From Caldisericota bacterium (lineage in GTDB: Bacteria > CAIJMQ01 > JAADFP01): a stretch of 6,294 nt of DNA. The notes under the pieces were generated by a model. The model ran no database searches. It was given only the letters and a program-made list of their open reading frames with translations, and was not told where the DNA came from. How positions within the stretch are numbered: the first letter of the stretch is position 1; each line of letters begins with the position of its first letter. The translations under genes and the position numbers were made by a program. The stretch spans positions 1 to 6,294 of the forward strand of contig JAADFP010000069.1 of NCBI GenBank assembly GCA_013152825.1, written 5' to 3'. Shown here one piece after another: positions 1 through 5,991 of this stretch.

Positions 1-276
1 TTTGTCCATAAGTTCTCTGTAAACTGCCAGCGTGCCCTCCACCATTCTCTCCGGCAAAAAGTTTTGCGCCCATTTCTTCCCGGCCCGGGAAAACTCTGCC
101 ATTCTTGTCTCGTCTTTGAGAAGCTTAATAACTGCCTTACATAGCGCATCAGGATCGCGGGGAGGAACAAGTATCCCCGTCTCGCCATCCCTCACCACCT
201 CTGGGATGCCTCCGGCCAGAGTACTCACTACCGGAATCCCCATATACTGCGCTTCCAATAAGATACTTCCCAGCCC
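1..276 (-). CDS. Glycosyltransferase family 4, C-terminal fragment (out of frame with its N-terminal part, cut by window edge)
   Basis: This is the continuation of the glycosyltransferase to its right, read in a different frame from about 276 down to the window edge, where it is still open. The 92 residues begin GLGSILLEA and continue with GIPVV, an AGGIPEVV stretch and a DGETGILVPPRDP stretch. These are the standard nucleotide-sugar-binding end of GT4 (RfaG/WaaG-like) enzymes. The second Glu of the EX7E motif is present in LLEA; the first Glu, expected directly before GLG, falls at the frame break and is not encoded in either frame. The tail (KKWAQNFLPERMVEGTLAVYRELMDK) looks like the usual final helices, so only a few residues should lie outside the window. 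It has no start codon or ribosome site of its own where it begins, so I read it as part of one broken gene, not as a separate gene. Confidence 0.8.
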
Positions 277-1079
277 ATATGAGAAGGCAGGACGAAAATA
301 TCCAGGAGAGAAAGTATCTCCGGGATATCCTCCCGGAAACCAGTAAATATAACACGTTCTGTGATGCCCAGTTTTTTGGCTTCTTTTCTTAGATAATTTC
401 CCAGCTCTCCCTTGCCTACCACAAGGAACGTGGCCTGAGGAAATTCTTTCAAAATACCAGGGATGGCCCTCAGGAGATAAATGTGTCCCTTATGGTCAGT
501 AAGATAGGCAATGGTGCCTATAATAGGATGTTGCAAAGAAAACTCATTGTAGAGATAAGAGGCCTCTTTCCTATGGTCCAGTCTTTCCGGATCGAAAGCA
601 CTGGGCACATAGCGTATCCTTTCCTCAGGTATTCCTATATTTTTGAGTACGTTCTCTATGGCATGGGATATTGCAATAACAATATCTACCAGCCTATGGT
701 ATTTCCAGCGCGACAGCATCCCCCGGGGAGGGAAATCTACTCTGCGCGTTACCACTATCTTTTTCCCCGCTATCCTTCCCGCCATTCCGGCTAGTGAATG
801 AGCATGAGAAGTATGAGCATGGAGGAGGCTTATATTTTTTTCCTTTATCCATCTTACAATCGCACTTATAGCTACCAGATCTAACTCGCTCTTAAAATTT
901 ATCTCTTTGACCGGGATGCCCAACCCTTTGGCCCTTTTTGCCAGAGTACTCTCGGGGGGAGAAATCAGAAACGACTTTACTCCTTTCTCCTTTAGCCCCT
1001 TTAGAAGCAAGTAAACCTGATTTTCTCCTCCTCTCCAGCCATACTCAGTATGCAGATGAAGTACCTGTAAGGATTTCAT
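228..1079 (-). CDS. Glycosyltransferase family 4, N-terminal fragment (frameshifted)
   Basis: It probably transfers a sugar from a nucleotide donor onto a surface glycan such as lipopolysaccharide, at the cytoplasmic face of the membrane. The GT-B fold is recognisable: an N-terminal acceptor domain with WRGGENQV (residues 15-22) and HAHTSHAHSLAG (87-98), a VVTRRVDFPP segment (109-118), then the donor domain with GTIAYLTDHKG (188-198), FLVVGKGE (218-225), VIFTGFREDIPE (243-254) and DIFVLPS (260-266). After Pro-Ser the homology continues in another frame (1-276), while this frame runs about 15 nonsense residues to a stop at 228. I chose ATG at 1079 because it gives the usual family start (MKSLQVLHLHTEYGW). 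A TTG at 1103 is in frame but adds an untypical leader. No Shine-Dalgarno site is visible. Joined at the break, the two parts give about 360 residues, close to a full GT4 enzyme. The break could be a true mutation or a consensus error. Confidence 0.85.
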   Translation of the reverse strand: MKSLQVLHLHTEYGWRGGENQVYLLLKGLKEKGVKSFLISPPESTLAKRAKGLGIPVKEINFKSELDLVAISAIVRWIKEKNISLLHAHTSHAHSLAGMAGRIAGKKIVVTRRVDFPPRGMLSRWKYHRLVDIVIAISHAIENVLKNIGIPEERIRYVPSAFDPERLDHRKEASYLYNEFSLQHPIIGTIAYLTDHKGHIYLLRAIPGILKEFPQATFLVVGKGELGNYLRKEAKKLGITERVIFTGFREDIPEILSLLDIFVLPSHMGWEVSYWKRSIWGFR

Positions 1080-1110
1080 AGTAAAAATTAGATTTTCAGG
1101 CAAACATAGA

Positions 1111-1139
1111 ATAATATTTTAAAAACCAAATAAAGTGAG
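1111..1139 (-). promoter_or_regulatory. Possible sigma70-type promoter of the glycosyltransferase gene
   Basis: On the minus strand a TATTAT box (1111-1116, 5 of 6 to consensus) lies 17 nt from a poor -35 candidate CTCACT (1134-1139, 3 of 6). It would start RNA near 1104, giving a leader of about 25 nt to the ATG at 1079. The region is AT-rich, so a chance match is quite possible. A separate promoter would make sense because about 225 bp separate this gene from the operon upstream of it. Confidence 0.3.
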
Positions 1140-1143
1140 AGCT

Positions 1144-1163
1144 GTTCCGGGATATCTCAGAAC
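1144..1163. repeat. 20-bp imperfect palindrome centred on GATATC
   Basis: Read on the minus strand the sequence is GTTCTGAGATATCCCGGAAC. Folding it on itself gives eight Watson-Crick pairs, one G-T pair and one mismatch. It sits between the NHL gene's 3' end and the candidate glycosyltransferase promoter. On the plus strand six T follow after a short gap (1169-1174), but no plus-strand gene ends here; on the minus strand no T-run follows. It is therefore better read as an operator-like dyad or an mRNA hairpin than as an intrinsic terminator. Confidence 0.45.
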
Positions 1164-1174
1164 CCCACTTTTTT

Positions 1175-1281
1175 AAATTCTAAAAACAAAACAAACCCAA
1201 TGCTAAAACTCAAAACCAAGAAACCAGGCTACCAGGCAACTAATCATTCCCTCGCTACTATATACCATCTACTAACTACTA
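1175..1281 (-). repeat. Degenerate short-period repeat region downstream of the NHL gene
   Basis: Read on the minus strand from 1281 down, this non-coding stretch holds three kinds of short repeat in succession. First come four 7-nt units TAGTAGT, TAGTAGA, TGGTATA, TAGTAGC (1254-1281). Then come three 8-nt units TTGCCTGG, TAGCCTGG, TTTCTTGG (1216-1239). Last is a T/G-rich block with TTTTGAG and ATTGGGTTTGTTTTG (1175-1215). The word TAGTAGCGAGGG plus the following GATTA (1241-1260), and later the TTTGAG...ATTGG...GTTTGTTT block, recur in the same order downstream of rpsT. I see no open reading frame with coding character here. Confidence 0.6.
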
Positions 1282-1303
1282 ATTCTGAATCTTTCCTGCT
1301 GAC

Positions 1304-2149
1304 TCACTCCAAATCAATAACATCCACCCTATCCAGGGAAAATTCTACGATAAATACCCGGTTATTCGTGCGGTCTATGGTTATACCCCGGGGAGAGTAA
1401 AAATTGCCGGGGAAGGTAGATACACGCCCTTTCTTATCCAATCGGAATATTCTTCCCGTGGAAAAATCAGTAAAATACAGATTACCGTATTTATCGTAAT
1501 CCACATCCTCCAGATAACGGTAATAAGCCCTTTCTTCCAGTAACCTGTGAAATTTACCCCCCTTCTTGTATTCCCAGATATTGCTTCCCCGGGAGGAAAC
1601 GATAACCAGCCTACCATCAGGCAAAACTGTGAGCCCTGTAGGCCCCTTGAGCAGAGGAGAATGCAAGAATTTATTCACTATAATACCTTTCCCCAACGTT
1701 ACCTTAAAGATTGTATTAGCAGCTGCATCCGAAACCAGGAGCTCTCCATCCCGGGTAAAAACAAGGTCTACCAGGTACTTGGCTCCATAGGGTGCCAGGT
1801 TTATATTCTGCACATTTATCCTTTTATTGAGGTCATATCCTCTAATGGTATCAATATCTGCCACATAAAGAATGCCTTCTTTTATAGCCATCCCTTTAGG
1901 AGCATCAAGCTCGTAGTCATTGAGAGCCCCGTCCAGGAAGTGTAAGGTTACCACCTTGAAATCCGGGGTTATGCGGGAGATGAAGCCATTATCATCTCTG
2001 GCTAAAGGAGCACCGTTTACATTGGACACATAAATAGAATTCGTAGCAGGGTCAATAATTACCCGGTTCGGGTTTTTGAAATCGCGCAGGTAAGAAGCAA
2101 AAACCAGAGTAGGAATAAGGAGAAAAACCAACCAGTAAACGTTTTTCAT
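1304..2149 (-). CDS. Secreted NHL/SMP-30-like six-bladed beta-propeller protein
   Basis: The specific function is unknown; proteins of this fold bind ligands or partners, or act as lactonase-type enzymes. Residues 1-18 form a signal peptide: Lys2, a hydrophobic core, and VFA before a likely cleavage at Ala18/Ser19. The mature protein is therefore exported to the periplasm or beyond. Six propeller blades can be seen: about 27-60, 82-108, 126-151, 168-197, 212-242 and 252-281. They have repeating cores such as PKGMAIKEGILYVAD, LVFTRDGELLVSD, GLTVLPDGRLVIV, DVDYDKYGNLYFTD and GITIDRTNNRVFIVE. The ATG overlaps the uvrC stop as ATGA, with GAAGGGA about 7 nt upstream as ribosome site, which supports translational coupling at the end of a murJ-uvrC operon. 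No enzyme active site can be assigned with confidence. It is complete and ends in VIDLE. A DNA-repair role is not implied by the neighbour uvrC, since this protein is exported. Confidence 0.85.
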   Translation of the reverse strand: MKNVYWLVFLLIPTLVFASYLRDFKNPNRVIIDPATNSIYVSNVNGAPLARDDNGFISRITPDFKVVTLHFLDGALNDYELDAPKGMAIKEGILYVADIDTIRGYDLNKRINVQNINLAPYGAKYLVDLVFTRDGELLVSDAAANTIFKVTLGKGIIVNKFLHSPLLKGPTGLTVLPDGRLVIVSSRGSNIWEYKKGGKFHRLLEERAYYRYLEDVDYDKYGNLYFTDFSTGRIFRLDKKGRVSTFPGNFYSPRGITIDRTNNRVFIVEFSLDRVDVIDLE

Positions 2150-3930
2150 TTTCTATTCCCTTCAAGAAATTGGAATATCTTAATCGCCTTTTTCTTCCCC
2201 ACACCTGGAATTGCGCTTATCTCTTCTACAGAGGCATGAGAGAGAGCATTAATAGTGGGAAACCTTTCTTTAATTCTGGGAAGAATTTTTTCTCCCACGC
2301 CGGGAATCTCCAGCCATACACTTTTACGAGAAGTTTTCTCCCTGAGGTACACATGGTAACTGTGAGCAAACCGATGCGCTTCATCCCTCACTCGCATAAG
2401 AAGTTTGAGAGCAGGAGAAGAGCGGGGCAGTAAAAGAGGGAAATGGCGATGAGAAATATATAACTTCTCTTCACCCTTTGCTAATCCCACCACCGGGATG
2501 CTAACCCCCATTTCTCTCAATACTTCCAAGACAGCGCGAACCTGCCCTTTGCCTCCATCTATCAGAATCATATCAGGCATCGGCTGCCGCACCTCATTTA
2601 CTCTTCTAACTCTCCTTCTTATTACCTCTTTTATCATACCATAATCGTCCACCCCCTGCACGCTCTTTATCCGGTATCTTCGGTACTCTTCTTTCAGGGG
2701 AATTCCCTTTTCAAAAACCACCCGGCTCCCCACCGCCAATTTTCCCCGCAGCTGCGAAATATCGTAGCCCTCTATCCTGTACGGTAAACGAGGAAGATTT
2801 AACTCCCTCTGTAAAGAGAGGAGGGGATCAATTTCCCGTATACTGCTTTCTCCTTCTTTCAGCAATTTATACTTTGCAGTGGTAGCAGCAATTTTCAACA
2901 GATTATGCATCTCCGATGTGCAAGGTAGCGAAACCATTACTCTTTTGCCACTTCTTTCCTGCAGAAATCTTTCCAGAGATCTCCTATCTTCTACCTCCGC
3001 TTCGCTGATAATGGCGTCCGGGAAGGAGGAACTTCGCGAGTAATATTGCAGGATAAAGGAATGAAGAATCTCCTGAAGTGCGGAAAGTTTTACCCCGGAT
3101 AATGGAAAACTATCTTCTCCTATCCACCTACCCTCTCTAATACGTAAGAGAGTAACCATGCCTTTATCTTTCTGGCAGGATATTCCTATAATATCCAGGT
3201 TTTCCTTGCTTTCCGAAATTATAGCCTGAGGAGTAAACAGTTTTTCCAGGGAGTAAATGCAATCCCTTAATCGGGCAGCCTCCTCAAATTCCAGGTTTTC
3301 TGCCTTTTTACTCATTTCTTTCTGCAGTGCGTTTAAAACCTTCGTGGTTTCACCCTTGAGAAAAGAAATGATAAACTTTATTCCCTTGATGTAATCTTTG
3401 CGGGAAATATCTCCCCTGCAGGGACCAGGACAACGGCGCAGGAAAAAGTTCAGGCACGGCTTTCCATCGACTTTCCTTTTGGAGCAGGTTTTAAAAGGGA
3501 AAATCTTCCTCAAAAACCTCAAAGTGGTACGCGCATTACTGGCATTAGTATAGGGACCAAAGTAGAGCGCCTCCTTATCCTTCAAGTCCCGGGTAAGAAA
3601 AACGCGGGGAAACTCCTCTTTCCAGGTAACCGTTATGTAAGGATACTTTTTATCATCCTTCAAGCGTATGTTGTAACGTGGACGATACTCTTTTATAAAA
3701 TTAAATTCCAGTAAAAGTGCTTCATTCTCGTTGGAAGTAAGTATAAACTCCAGGGAAAATGCCTTTTTTAAAAGGATTAATGTTTTGGGAGAAGAGGAGG
3801 ATAAATAAGAGCTTACCCTCTTTCTCAGGGAAGATGCCTTTCCCACATAAAGAACTCTTCCTTCTTTATCTTTAAATAGATAAACACCCGGATGGTCCGG
3901 TAACTGCCTTACTTTTTCTTTCCACTCCAC
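2146..3930 (-). CDS. uvrC: Excinuclease ABC subunit UvrC
   Basis: UvrC makes the 3' and 5' incisions around bulky DNA lesions after UvrA and UvrB have located the damage. At 594 residues it has normal length, and every domain is present. The GIY-YIG nuclease has GVY at 15-17, YVG at 28-30, Arg36 and a candidate catalytic Glu75 in ALLLE. Four cysteines (149, 159, 167, 171) match the iron-sulfur ligands reported for this family. A UVR motif that binds UvrB lies at about 198-232. The RNase H-like C-terminal nuclease has Asp390 in GYDIS, Asp428/429, Asp458 in LIDGGKGQ and His519 in RDEAHRFA. Tandem helix-hairpin-helix motifs (IPGVGEK, IPGVGKKK) span about 538-590. The usual DISH reads DISQ at 390-393, a mild deviation. 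The start is GTG at 3930, chosen because GAGGTG lies upstream at good spacing within the end of murJ. The gene overlaps murJ by 22 nt and the propeller gene by 4 nt. Confidence 0.97.
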   Translation of the reverse strand: MEWKEKVRQLPDHPGVYLFKDKEGRVLYVGKASSLRKRVSSYLSSSSPKTLILLKKAFSLEFILTSNENEALLLEFNFIKEYRPRYNIRLKDDKKYPYITVTWKEEFPRVFLTRDLKDKEALYFGPYTNASNARTTLRFLRKIFPFKTCSKRKVDGKPCLNFFLRRCPGPCRGDISRKDYIKGIKFIISFLKGETTKVLNALQKEMSKKAENLEFEEAARLRDCIYSLEKLFTPQAIISESKENLDIIGISCQKDKGMVTLLRIREGRWIGEDSFPLSGVKLSALQEILHSFILQYYSRSSSFPDAIISEAEVEDRRSLERFLQERSGKRVMVSLPCTSEMHNLLKIAATTAKYKLLKEGESSIREIDPLLSLQRELNLPRLPYRIEGYDISQLRGKLAVGSRVVFEKGIPLKEEYRRYRIKSVQGVDDYGMIKEVIRRRVRRVNEVRQPMPDMILIDGGKGQVRAVLEVLREMGVSIPVVGLAKGEEKLYISHRHFPLLLPRSSPALKLLMRVRDEAHRFAHSYHVYLREKTSRKSVWLEIPGVGEKILPRIKERFPTINALSHASVEEISAIPGVGKKKAIKIFQFLEGNRK

Positions 3931-5411
3931 ACTTCCATCACCTCAAATTTGTGTGCCAGCCATATATATAACCCTATTCCTCCTCCCACCATAAGTGCTA
4001 GCCTGTCTATTCCTATTATACCTGAGAACTTGCCCGTTAAAATGTAAAGGGAGAAGACTACTACGATAAGTACAAGATATATAAGAAAAAATTTTATCAT
4101 CCATTTCTTTTCCATGCTTACCTTCACCCCTACCCGGCGCGGGAGATGGTAGAGAAGCAAAATAAATCCCACCAGGGAAGATAAAGAAGTAGCCAGTGCT
4201 AATCCCCCCTGTTGTAATGGCCTTATGAGAATAAGGTCAAATACAATATTGGTTAATATGCTCCATACCCCTATTTTTACCGGAAGCCAGGGATGATGGA
4301 AAGAATAGAATACCGTATTTAAGACCCGTGAACCGGCAAAGAAAAACAAACCAAGGGAATAGAAGAGCAAAGCAGAATACGTTCCCAGGGTAGATAAAGA
4401 AGTAAATTTCCCATGTTCAAAGAGGATGCGGATTATAGGCTTCCCCAGTAAAGAGAGAAAAAGAGTAGCAGGCAGGGTAAGAAAAAGAAGCCATTTTAAA
4501 GCCTGGGTAAGCTGGGAAGAGACTGCTTTCTTTCCTATGCGGGAGAAAAGAGGGAGCGAGACCATGGACATGGCTATCCCGGTAAGCGCAAGGGGAAATT
4601 GTAATAAACGGTTACTGTAGTAGAGAGCAGAAATAGCACCGGCAGGAAGGAAAGAAGCAAGGATTCTATCCACTGCTATATTCACGTAAAATATGCTGGC
4701 TCCAAAAGAGGCTGGCAAGAGGAACCGGGCAAAATCGTTTATCACCGGGTGTGAAAACTGGAAATGATAGGAAAAGCCCTTTTTTATTAAAAACGGCAGA
4801 TGAATAAGAAACTGTAACATCCCACCTGCCACCACACCCCAGGACAAAGCAAGGAGAGAAGAAGGGAATTTATTTCTCATGTAAAGAAAAGCAATGAGCG
4901 AAAGATTAAACAGTAAAAAGGAAAGAGAAGTGCTGATGAAATTCTTCCGGGTAGTAAGGTAAGAAGAGAAAAAGGAAGCCAGGCAGATAAAGAGAGCAAA
5001 AGGAAACATCACCCTGAGAATTCCCACCGCTATTACTTTCTCGGAAGAAGAAAACCCAGGGGCAAAGAAGCTAACAAGGTAAGGAGCAAAAACTACGCCC
5101 AGGATGACCACGAGGAAAAGCATAATAATAAGGTAATTTAAGAGTACCGAAGCAAACCTATCCCCCTCTTCCTGCCCATTTTCTTTAACCACACGGGAAA
5201 GAATCGGGACAAAGGAAGAATTTAGAGCTCCTTCTCCCAGTATGCGCCTGGAGAGATTGGGAAGTAAAAATGCCAGGAAGAATATATCCCTTCCCCTATC
5301 ACTTATCCACATTGCAATGAGAAGGTCGCGTATATAACCCAGTATTCTGGAGAAGAATATCCCACTGCTAAGGGTAAAAAAACCTCTTTTAAGTCTTTTA
5401 TGTATTGACAC
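3909..5411 (-). CDS. murJ: Lipid II flippase MurJ (MviN family)
   Basis: MurJ flips the peptidoglycan precursor lipid II across the cytoplasmic membrane. The 500 residues form about 13-14 hydrophobic helices, typical for this MOP-superfamily transporter. Residues shown to be essential in E. coli MurJ have clear counterparts: Arg22 and Arg28 in SRILGYIRD, Arg55 in PNLSRRILGEGA, and Arg249 beside Asp248 in VDRILASFLPAG. The conserved NRLLQFPLALTGIAMSMVSLPLFSR stretch follows the last of these. The start is GTG at 5411; the frame holds no ATG before Met34, and only a poorly spaced purine run (GAGAAAG) precedes the GTG, so the start is less certain than the identity. It is the first gene of a minus-strand cluster with uvrC and the propeller gene, and it is divergent from rpsT. 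The rpsT-murJ neighbourhood is also common in other bacteria. The C-terminus overlaps the uvrC start and supplies its ribosome site. Confidence 0.96.
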   Translation of the reverse strand: MSIHKRLKRGFFTLSSGIFFSRILGYIRDLLIAMWISDRGRDIFFLAFLLPNLSRRILGEGALNSSFVPILSRVVKENGQEEGDRFASVLLNYLIIMLFLVVILGVVFAPYLVSFFAPGFSSSEKVIAVGILRVMFPFALFICLASFFSSYLTTRKNFISTSLSFLLFNLSLIAFLYMRNKFPSSLLALSWGVVAGGMLQFLIHLPFLIKKGFSYHFQFSHPVINDFARFLLPASFGASIFYVNIAVDRILASFLPAGAISALYYSNRLLQFPLALTGIAMSMVSLPLFSRIGKKAVSSQLTQALKWLLFLTLPATLFLSLLGKPIIRILFEHGKFTSLSTLGTYSALLFYSLGLFFFAGSRVLNTVFYSFHHPWLPVKIGVWSILTNIVFDLILIRPLQQGGLALATSLSSLVGFILLLYHLPRRVGVKVSMEKKWMIKFFLIYLVLIVVVFSLYILTGKFSGIIGIDRLALMVGGGIGLYIWLAHKFEVMEVWSGKKK

Positions 5412-5433
5412 CTTTCTCGGGCTATGGTAACAT
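5405..5433 (+). promoter_or_regulatory. Strong sigma70-type promoter of rpsT
   Basis: The -35 box TTGACA (5405-5410) matches the consensus in all six positions. It is followed by a 17-nt spacer and a -10 box TAACAT (5428-5433, 4 of 6). RNA would start near 5440, leaving a leader of about 23 nt before the rpsT ATG. The -35 box lies within the first three codons of murJ on the other strand, so rpsT transcription initiates over the start of murJ. Confidence 0.75.
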
Positions 5434-5453
5434 ACCCACTCTCGTAGAGTAAA
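5424..5453 (-). promoter_or_regulatory. Possible murJ promoter, overlapping the rpsT promoter
   Basis: On the minus strand TTTACT (5448-5453, 4 of 6) and TACCAT (5424-5429, 4 of 6) are separated by 18 nt. RNA would begin near 5417, only about six bases before the murJ GTG, so the message would be almost leaderless. The -10 boxes of the two divergent promoters would share bases 5428-5429. The match is modest, but any murJ promoter within this gap must overlap the rpsT one. Confidence 0.25.
5438..5450 (+). promoter_or_regulatory. Small perfect hairpin at the start of the rpsT leader
   Basis: ACTCT and AGAGT form a perfect 5-bp stem around a CGT loop. It starts at about the predicted transcription start and is followed immediately by the AAAGGAG ribosome site (5451-5457). 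It could stabilise the 5' end, tune ribosome access, or at DNA level be a repressor half-site pair. The stem is short, so chance is a serious alternative. Confidence 0.4.
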
Positions 5454-5462
5454 GGAGAAGAT

Positions 5463-5741
5463 ATGGCTAAGAAATCATCTGTTAAGAAGGTTAAACAGGC
5501 AGAAAAAAGAAGCTTGCGCAACCGGGCATGGAAGTCCCGCATAAAAAATGCCTGGAAAAAGTTCCAGCAGATTCTGGAAACAGGCAAAGATAAGAAAGAA
5601 CTGGAAGTTGCCCTGAGAGAAATGCTCTCTCTCATTGACAGGGCTACAAGTAAAGGGATTTTCCATCCCAACAAAGCAGCCCGGTTAAAATCAAAAATCC
5701 ACAGAGCATTCAATCTTAAGACCCTCGCGGAAAGCAAGTAA
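5463..5741 (+). CDS. rpsT: 30S ribosomal protein S20
   Basis: S20 is a primary 16S rRNA-binding protein of the small ribosomal subunit. The 92 residues (usual length about 85-95) are highly basic and show the family pattern: the MAKKSSVKKVKQAEKR start, the RNRAWKSRIKNAWKKF helix (19-34), the central LREMLSLIDRATSKGIFHPNKAARLKSKIHRAFN segment and a short tail. Cysteine is absent. ATG at 5463 is preceded by AAAGGAG at 5-nt spacing and by a near-consensus promoter, fitting strong expression. It stands alone on the plus strand, divergent from murJ by 51 bp and convergent with the partial gene at the right edge. No clear intrinsic terminator follows the stop. Confidence 0.97.
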   Translation: MAKKSSVKKVKQAEKRSLRNRAWKSRIKNAWKKFQQILETGKDKKELEVALREMLSLIDRATSKGIFHPNKAARLKSKIHRAFNLKTLAESK

Positions 5742-5782
5742 GCCAGGGCCACTCAAAGACTTGGGACTTTAGACTGCATAGT

Positions 5783-5801
5783 TAGTAGCGAGGGGAGATT
5801 A
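5783..5801 (+). repeat. Second copy of a short intergenic repeat (TAGTAGCGAGGG type)
   Basis: TAGTAGCGAGGG followed by GAGATTA matches the minus-strand sequence at 1241-1260 in all but one substitution and one gap. It lies about 40 nt downstream of the rpsT stop, in the same orientation as that gene; the other copy lies about 43 nt downstream of the NHL gene stop, also in gene orientation. It is non-coding. Confidence 0.55.
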
Positions 5802-5828
5802 TTCTAATATTCTTAAGAATTTGAGAAT
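5801..5828. repeat. 28-bp AT-rich palindrome around ATTCTTAAGAAT
   Basis: The core ATTCTTAAGAAT (5809-5820) is a perfect 12-bp palindrome. The flanks ATTCT (5801-5805) and AGAAT (5824-5828) pair as well, so 12 of 14 symmetric positions match. There is no loop and no T-run after it, which argues against an intrinsic terminator. It may be a binding site for a dimeric protein or a bidirectional mRNA 3' end structure between the two convergent genes. Confidence 0.5.
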
Positions 5829-5864
5829 AAAGAGCAGCAGTGCATTTTAGCGGTTATTTTTTAG

Positions 5865-5950
5865 CTTTGAGGATTGGAGTTTGTTTGGGGTTTGTCATTT
5901 GTGATTTGTAGTTTATTTAGAGTTTAGGATTTTGTGTTTAGAGTTTTTAT
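5865..5950 (+). repeat. T-rich heptad repeat array (TTTNNNN units)
   Basis: From 5884 to 5950 the sequence parses into nine 7-nt units starting with TTT. Four are TTTGGGG, TTTGTCA, TTTGTGA and TTTGTAG. After a TTTA spacer come five: TTTAGAG, TTTAGGA, TTTTGTG, TTTAGAG and TTTTTAT. The preceding CTTTGAG-GATTGGAGTTTGTTTGG (5865-5888) aligns with TTTTGAG...ATTGGGTTTGTTTTG of the block at 1175-1215 read on the minus strand. Nothing here codes for protein. A chromosome-structure, 3' UTR or selfish-repeat role is open. Confidence 0.6.
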
Positions 5951-5991
5951 CCCTTCTATCATTGTCCAATTCAATCGTACAAACCAGGGAA

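Noticed and set aside
262..290. Programmed ribosomal frameshift in the glycosyltransferase
   Set aside because: No slippery heptamer or stimulatory structure is seen, and simple slippage would still leave out the expected Glu.
149..355. Third minus-strand frame across the glycosyltransferase break
   Set aside because: The translation has no GT4 features; the homology is carried by the other two frames.
1547..1945. Plus-strand open frame of 132 codons inside the NHL gene
   Set aside because: It is a shadow of the propeller gene on the other strand; the repeating blade pattern fits the minus strand.
5303..5752. Long minus-strand open frame (149 codons) opposite rpsT
   Set aside because: It is antisense to rpsT and overlaps the murJ start; the product has no family character, and rpsT and murJ explain the sequence.
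5742..5780. Intrinsic terminator right after rpsT (AAAG...CTTT)
   Set aside because: The stem is only four A/T-rich pairs plus interrupted pairs, and no U-tract follows.
5884..5950. CRISPR array
   Set aside because: The units are 7 nt with no spacers, and no cas genes are present.
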